Shown here: positions 60,404-64,000 of the stretch, one piece after another | Layout of the letters: each line of letters starts with the position of its first letter | Numbering within the stretch: the first letter of the stretch is position 1 | Assembly: GCF_002289575.1 (NCBI RefSeq) | Contig: NZ_NTGA01000021.1 | Coordinates: 28,292 to 92,291 of the forward strand | Direction: 5' to 3' | Length of the DNA stretch: 64,000 nucleotides | Origin: Dietzia natronolimnaea | Lineage (GTDB): Bacteria > Actinomycetota > Actinomycetes > Mycobacteriales > Mycobacteriaceae | Position numbers and translations under genes: made by a program | Notes under the pieces: model-generated | Databases searched by the model: none | What the model saw: the letters and a program-made list of their open reading frames with translations, nothing else | Told to the model about the DNA's origin: nothing

Positions 60404-61693
60404 TCACGCCTGCCACCACTGCCGCAGGGGGACCTCCCAGGTCATGGAGTCGCCCAGTCGGACGGCCAGGATCTGGTGGAGCTGGATCTTGTTGTGCTCG
60501 AAGCCGTACTGGCAGGCGCCCATGTAGAGACCCCACAGTTTGGCCATGGGTTCCCCGACCTCCTCGACGGCCTCGTCCCAGTGCTCGACGAGGTTCGCGC
60601 ACCAGTCGCGCAGCGTGAACGCGTAGTGCTGCCGGAGGTTCTCCTCGTGCAGCACCTCGAACCCGGCGTTCTCCGCCTCGAGGTGGACGGTCCCGGCACC
60701 GGCCAGCTCGCCGTCCGGGAAGATGTATCGGTCGATGAAGGCGCCCGCCTTGACAGACCGGGAATTGTCCGGCCGGGTGATGCAGTGGTTGAGCAGACGC
60801 CCGCCCGGCTTCAGGTACCCGTGCAGTCGGTCGAAGTAGGCGTGGTGGTTACTGCGCCCGATGTGCTCGGTGATGCCGATGGAACTGACCGCGTCGAAGT
60901 CGCGCTCGGGCACGTCGCGGTAGTCCATCAGCCGGACCTCGGCCAGATCCCCCAGGCCCTGGGCCCCGATCGCGGCCTGGCCCCACTCGACCTGCTCCCG
61001 CGAGAGTGTCACGCCGATCGCCCTCACCCCCCGGGAGGCCGCGTAACGCACCATCCCGCCCCACCCGCACCCCACGTCGAGCAGCCTGTCGCCCGCCTTG
61101 AGACCGAGCTTGTCAAAGACGAGGCGGTACTTGTTCTCCTGCGCCTCCTCCAGGGACCTCTGTTCGTCGGTGTAGCACGCACAGGTGTAGGTCATGGTGG
61201 GCCCGAGGATCCACTCGTAGAAGCGGTTGGATACGTCGTAGTGGTAGCTCACCACCTCTGAGTCCCGCTTCTTGGAGTGTCTCCGCATGCCGTGCGCGAC
61301 CCGGCGCCACGCCGCGGGCACCTCCTGCTCGGGAATCGGCAGCATCGTGAGGTTCTGGCGTCCGATCGACCGGGCGACCCGGGCCATCGTCCGCACGTCC
61401 GGCCTGCGGGTCATGGTCTTGCGAAAGACCTCGAGCGCGCCGAACACGTCGTGCGGCGCCCCGGGATGCACCCCGTCGACCTCGAGCTCTCCCATGAGAT
61501 AGGCGCGGGCCAACCCGAGATCGCCCGGCGCGGTGACGATGTACTGCAGGGCTCGCCGGCTCTTGAGGCGTAGTATCAGATCGCTCTCGGGCGGGCCGAA
61601 CGCAGAGCCGTCGTACGCCTCGATGCGCAGGGGTGGCTCGCCCGTCGCGAACGCGCCGACGATCTCACCGATCGTCATCCTGTCAGTCGTCAC
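60404..61693 (-). CDS. ufaA1: 10-methyl fatty acid synthase, cyclopropane-synthase-like methyltransferase
   Basis: A 429-residue SAM-dependent methyltransferase of the cyclopropane fatty acid synthase family. Motif I is LDVGCGWGG, the active-site Cys is in TMTYTCACY, and the ITEHIG and AFIDRYIFPDG segments match the bicarbonate site. It is homologous to M. tuberculosis UfaA1 (Rv0447c), linked to the 10-methyl branched acid tuberculostearate. It follows the FAD reductase gene by a 4-bp overlap (BfaA/BfaB or TmsA/TmsB pair) and lies next to sigK-rskA as in mycobacteria. Confidence 0.9.
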   Translation of the reverse strand: MTTDRMTIGEIVGAFATGEPPLRIEAYDGSAFGPPESDLILRLKSRRALQYIVTAPGDLGLARAYLMGELEVDGVHPGAPHDVFGALEVFRKTMTRRPDVRTMARVARSIGRQNLTMLPIPEQEVPAAWRRVAHGMRRHSKKRDSEVVSYHYDVSNRFYEWILGPTMTYTCACYTDEQRSLEEAQENKYRLVFDKLGLKAGDRLLDVGCGWGGMVRYAASRGVRAIGVTLSREQVEWGQAAIGAQGLGDLAEVRLMDYRDVPERDFDAVSSIGITEHIGRSNHHAYFDRLHGYLKPGGRLLNHCITRPDNSRSVKAGAFIDRYIFPDGELAGAGTVHLEAENAGFEVLHEENLRQHYAFTLRDWCANLVEHWDEAVEEVGEPMAKLWGLYMGACQYGFEHNKIQLHQILAVRLGDSMTWEVPLRQWWQA

Positions 61694-63162
61694 CGTGCAC
61701 CCACCGCCTTGTCGTAGAGGGTCGAGAACCGACCGTCCGGGTCGAACTCCGACTTGAGCCCGGCGGCGTGCTCACCGCCGTACAGCTGGTCGAACTCCTC
61801 CCGGGAGTAGAAGACCTCGGAGTAGAGCGACTTGTGCCCACCGAGCCGGGAGACCTCCTCCTCGATGCGCCGGTTCCACGCCCCCTCCGCCGACCCCGGC
61901 TCTACCGGCGCCGAGGACCAGAATCCGATGTTGACATAGGTTGTGTCGGGCGACAACGGATACAGCGGCCACGGTCGGTCGGAGGCCGTCCGCCCGTTCG
62001 GTGTCGGCGCCGGGGTGCGCTCCCGCAGCCGCAGCGGACACACCCACAGCGGCTCTATGGGGACCTCCCGCAGGAACCACTCCAGGAACTCCTCGGTCCG
62101 GTCGATGGTCACTTCCACGTCCTGCACCACGCGCTCGCGCGGGCCCTCGCCCTTGAGCGCCCCGATCCTGTTACCCAGGTCGTACCTGTGGTCCAACCCG
62201 ATGATCTTCCAATACGCCGACGACCTGAGCAGCTGCTGCGGCCACCACCGGCGGATGCCGGGGTTCTGCACCCCGAACGCGCGCGAGCACCAGAACCAGT
62301 CGGTGTCCCAGCGCCACAGGTAGTCGCGGGTGGTCAGCCGATCGCGGACCACCGAGCCGGCGGGGCCGCCGTGCCGGATCGACCGGTAGTAGATCGCCTG
62401 CTTGTCCCGCACCCCCGTGTAGTCCGAGACGGGTCCGGGCTCGTCGGTCCGCCGCCCCAGGGTCAGGTAGGACTCGTCGGCCGAGAAGACGACCCCGTCC
62501 AGGAAGTCGACCACCTCGTCGTCGTACGTCCCTGACTCGCTGATCCGCCCCAGCCCGTCGGCCAGCGCGGCGAGGGAGTCGAACCGGACGTGGCGCAGTT
62601 CGACGTACCGCATGACCGGTTCGAGCGCGATGCGCAGCCGCACGGCGTACCCGAGCGAGCCGTACGAGTTGGGGAACCCGCGGAAGAGCGCCTGCTCGCG
62701 CACCGTCCCGTCGGGGCGGGCGGTGACGATCTCGCCCGTCCCGGTGAGGATGTCCATCTCCAGAACCGACTCGTGGGGCAGCCCCAAGCGGAAGGAACTG
62801 GACTCGATGCCCAGTCCGGTCACGGCGCCACCGAGGGTGATGGTCTTGAGCTGCGGCACCACATACGGCATCAACCCGTACGGCAGGGTGGCGTCCACCA
62901 GGTCCTCGTACGTGCACATGCCCTGCACGTCGGCGGTGCGGGCGTCCGGATCCACGGAGACCACGCGCGTCAGGCCGGTGGTGTCGAGACCGTGCGACGA
63001 CGACGAGGCGCGCGGCCTGAACAGATTGGACGTCGTCTTGGCCAGCCGGACGGGCTCCCCCCGGGGGACCGCCTCGAAGCTGGCGAGGAGCCGGCGGACA
63101 CCCTCGTCATGGCGCCGGGGCCCGACGACCAGCGATCCGGACAGACGACCGTGAGTGCCCAT
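61690..63162 (-). CDS. FAD-dependent oxidoreductase of 10-methyl fatty acid synthesis
   Basis: A 490-residue protein with a PCMH-type FAD-binding domain (residues about 30-190, with GLDTTGLTRVVSVDPDART and TLGGAVTGLGIESSS), related to DHCR24-type reductases. Together with the overlapping methyltransferase it should reduce the 10-methylene intermediate to a saturated 10-methyl chain, using FAD and NADPH. The ATG at 63162 gives MGTHGRLSG; upstream frames are low-complexity. No ribosome site is obvious. It is M. tuberculosis Rv0449c-like. Confidence 0.85.
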   Translation of the reverse strand: MGTHGRLSGSLVVGPRRHDEGVRRLLASFEAVPRGEPVRLAKTTSNLFRPRASSSSHGLDTTGLTRVVSVDPDARTADVQGMCTYEDLVDATLPYGLMPYVVPQLKTITLGGAVTGLGIESSSFRLGLPHESVLEMDILTGTGEIVTARPDGTVREQALFRGFPNSYGSLGYAVRLRIALEPVMRYVELRHVRFDSLAALADGLGRISESGTYDDEVVDFLDGVVFSADESYLTLGRRTDEPGPVSDYTGVRDKQAIYYRSIRHGGPAGSVVRDRLTTRDYLWRWDTDWFWCSRAFGVQNPGIRRWWPQQLLRSSAYWKIIGLDHRYDLGNRIGALKGEGPRERVVQDVEVTIDRTEEFLEWFLREVPIEPLWVCPLRLRERTPAPTPNGRTASDRPWPLYPLSPDTTYVNIGFWSSAPVEPGSAEGAWNRRIEEEVSRLGGHKSLYSEVFYSREEFDQLYGGEHAAGLKSEFDPDGRFSTLYDKAVGAR

Positions 63163-63438
63163 GCGCCCCACCCTAGTGGCGGTCCGCCACGACGGGACCC
63201 CTTCCGTCGGCAGCCCACCCCGGCGTCCCGGGCACTGCGCTCCCCACTCCGCTCCCCACCCGCTCGGCTCGCCGGGACCGGTGCCACTGACGGGCCGGTC
63301 TCGATCCCGTCTCGATTGTGGCACCGGTCATATCGTCTCCACCGAACGCTCCCGAGTCGTCGGACCGCGTCCGTACCCTTCCCGAGTGGAGGACCCCACT
63401 ATTCCGATTCACACTTCCCCCATCGAGGAGGGCCCGTC

Positions 63439-63969
63439 ATGACCGCACGTGCACACCGAGCCGCGCTGTTGACCCGGGGCGCCCGCGAGATCCGCCCCGA
63501 CCGACGACGGGGGCTCGTCGCCGCGTCGGGGTTCGCGGCGCTCGCCCTGGTCCTCGGGGCGTGCGGGGAGGAAGGGACCGCGGAGGAGGCGGTCGGCGAG
63601 GCGACCAGCGCGGTGGGGTCCGTGGCCGCGGAGGCCACCTCCGCTGTCGGCGACGCCACCGACCGCGACGGGGCGACGACCGGCGAGCAGCCGGCCCCGG
63701 ACGGCGGCGATGACGGGCGGTCCCCCGAGGAGCAGTTCCTCGGCGAGATCCGGACGGTCGGCGTGGTCGCCGACGACGAACCGGGTTATCTCGCGCGGGG
63801 GCGGGAGGCCTGCGCGTCACTCGACGGCGACATGGGATACGTCGACGTGGTCCGGCAGTACAACGACGCCCACCCCGACGCACCGGTGACCGAGGCCCCG
63901 GTGGTCGTGGCGGCCGCGGTCAGGGCGTTCTGCCCGCAGCACCTGCCGCAGGTCGGCCAGGGGGGCTAG
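63439..63969 (+). CDS. DUF732-type lipoprotein
   Basis: A 176-residue lipoprotein. The signal peptide has a basic start and ends in the lipobox LGAC (Cys at about residue 42). An Ala/Glu/Thr-rich linker follows, then a small helical domain (about 98-170) with FLGEIRTVGV and GREACASLDGDMGYVDVV, the two-cysteine DUF732 pattern of mycobacterial secreted proteins. The ATG at 63439 follows GAGGAGGGCCCGTC. It is divergent from the fatty acid pair. The function of the family is unknown. Confidence 0.85.
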   Translation: MTARAHRAALLTRGAREIRPDRRRGLVAASGFAALALVLGACGEEGTAEEAVGEATSAVGSVAAEATSAVGDATDRDGATTGEQPAPDGGDDGRSPEEQFLGEIRTVGVVADDEPGYLARGREACASLDGDMGYVDVVRQYNDAHPDAPVTEAPVVVAAAVRAFCPQHLPQVGQGG

Positions 63970-64000
63970 GTGTTCTGCCCACGCAGGTTAGGTACGCGGT

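Overview
The window is very GC-rich, with tightly packed genes, frequent GTG starts and 4-bp ATGA/GTGA overlaps between co-directional genes. The gene set points to the mycolic-acid actinobacteria (Mycobacteriales): a SigK/RskA pair with an MPT83-like FAS1 lipoprotein, a tuberculostearic-acid-type methyltransferase plus FAD reductase pair, a mycothiol-type arsenate reductase, glucosyl-3-phosphoglycerate synthase, a PbpLipo-like penicillin-binding lipoprotein, an MmpL transporter and several fadE-type acyl-CoA dehydrogenases. The combination of ectoine synthesis, tuberculostearate genes and arsenic resistance would fit Dietzia or a close relative. That genus assignment is inference. I saw no tRNA, rRNA, insertion sequence, phage gene or CRISPR array.

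Layout. 1-3.1 kb (minus strand): ectoine operon ectABC followed by a hairpin terminator and a truncated PIG-L deacetylase. 3.2-10.2 kb: arsenic island with acr3, a mycothiol-type arsC, arsR, an arsC with an N-terminal helical domain, a SulP transporter with a MerR regulator, an ArsO-like flavoprotein and a third arsC. Three ars promoters carry the same inverted repeat, ATYGA-N6-TCRAT, 21-23 bp before the start codon. 10.2-14.5 kb: acyl-CoA dehydrogenase, a PIG-L protein, and a short overlapping operon hisN - alkB-like - secreted protein. 14.6-18.2 kb: a four-gene OpuC-type compatible-solute ABC importer. 18.3-26.3 kb: hydrolase, small membrane proteins, FUSC protein, cation diffusion facilitator, NfeD + SPFH pair, TetR regulator and a TIGR01777 epimerase. 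26.3-33.5 kb (minus): lipocalin, MmpL, hydrolase, histidine phosphatase, phosphotransferase and acyl-CoA dehydrogenase. 33.6-38.8 kb: gpgS, a MerT-like membrane protein, methyltransferases, PIG-L and an MFS transporter. 38.8-39.8 kb: a PnuC-family riboflavin transporter behind an FMN riboswitch. 39.9-50.5 kb: Rieske lipoprotein, aminotransferase, quinone reductase, L,D-transpeptidase, P1 peptidase, a pair of CNNM/CBS membrane proteins behind a structured leader, DUF4112 protein and a Tat-exported intradiol dioxygenase-like lipoprotein. 50.6-56.3 kb: penicillin-binding lipoprotein, SDR, a large acyl-CoA dehydrogenase, and an ArsR/SRPBCC pair. 56.4-64 kb: the SigK locus (FAS1 lipoprotein, molybdopterin oxidoreductase, sigK, rskA) followed convergently by the 10-methyl fatty acid pair and a DUF732 lipoprotein.

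How the parts work together. Osmotic adaptation is served by ectABC (synthesis), the OpuC importer (uptake) and possibly GpgS (glucosylglycerate precursor). Arsenic resistance is unusually complete: two mechanistic classes of arsenate reductase feed one Acr3 pump, and the shared operator suggests one ArsR controls all three promoters. The SigK locus keeps the two cysteines (spacing 50) that form the redox switch in M. tuberculosis SigK, and a SigK-type promoter (CCATCC-N15-CCGAAG) precedes the FAS1 gene.
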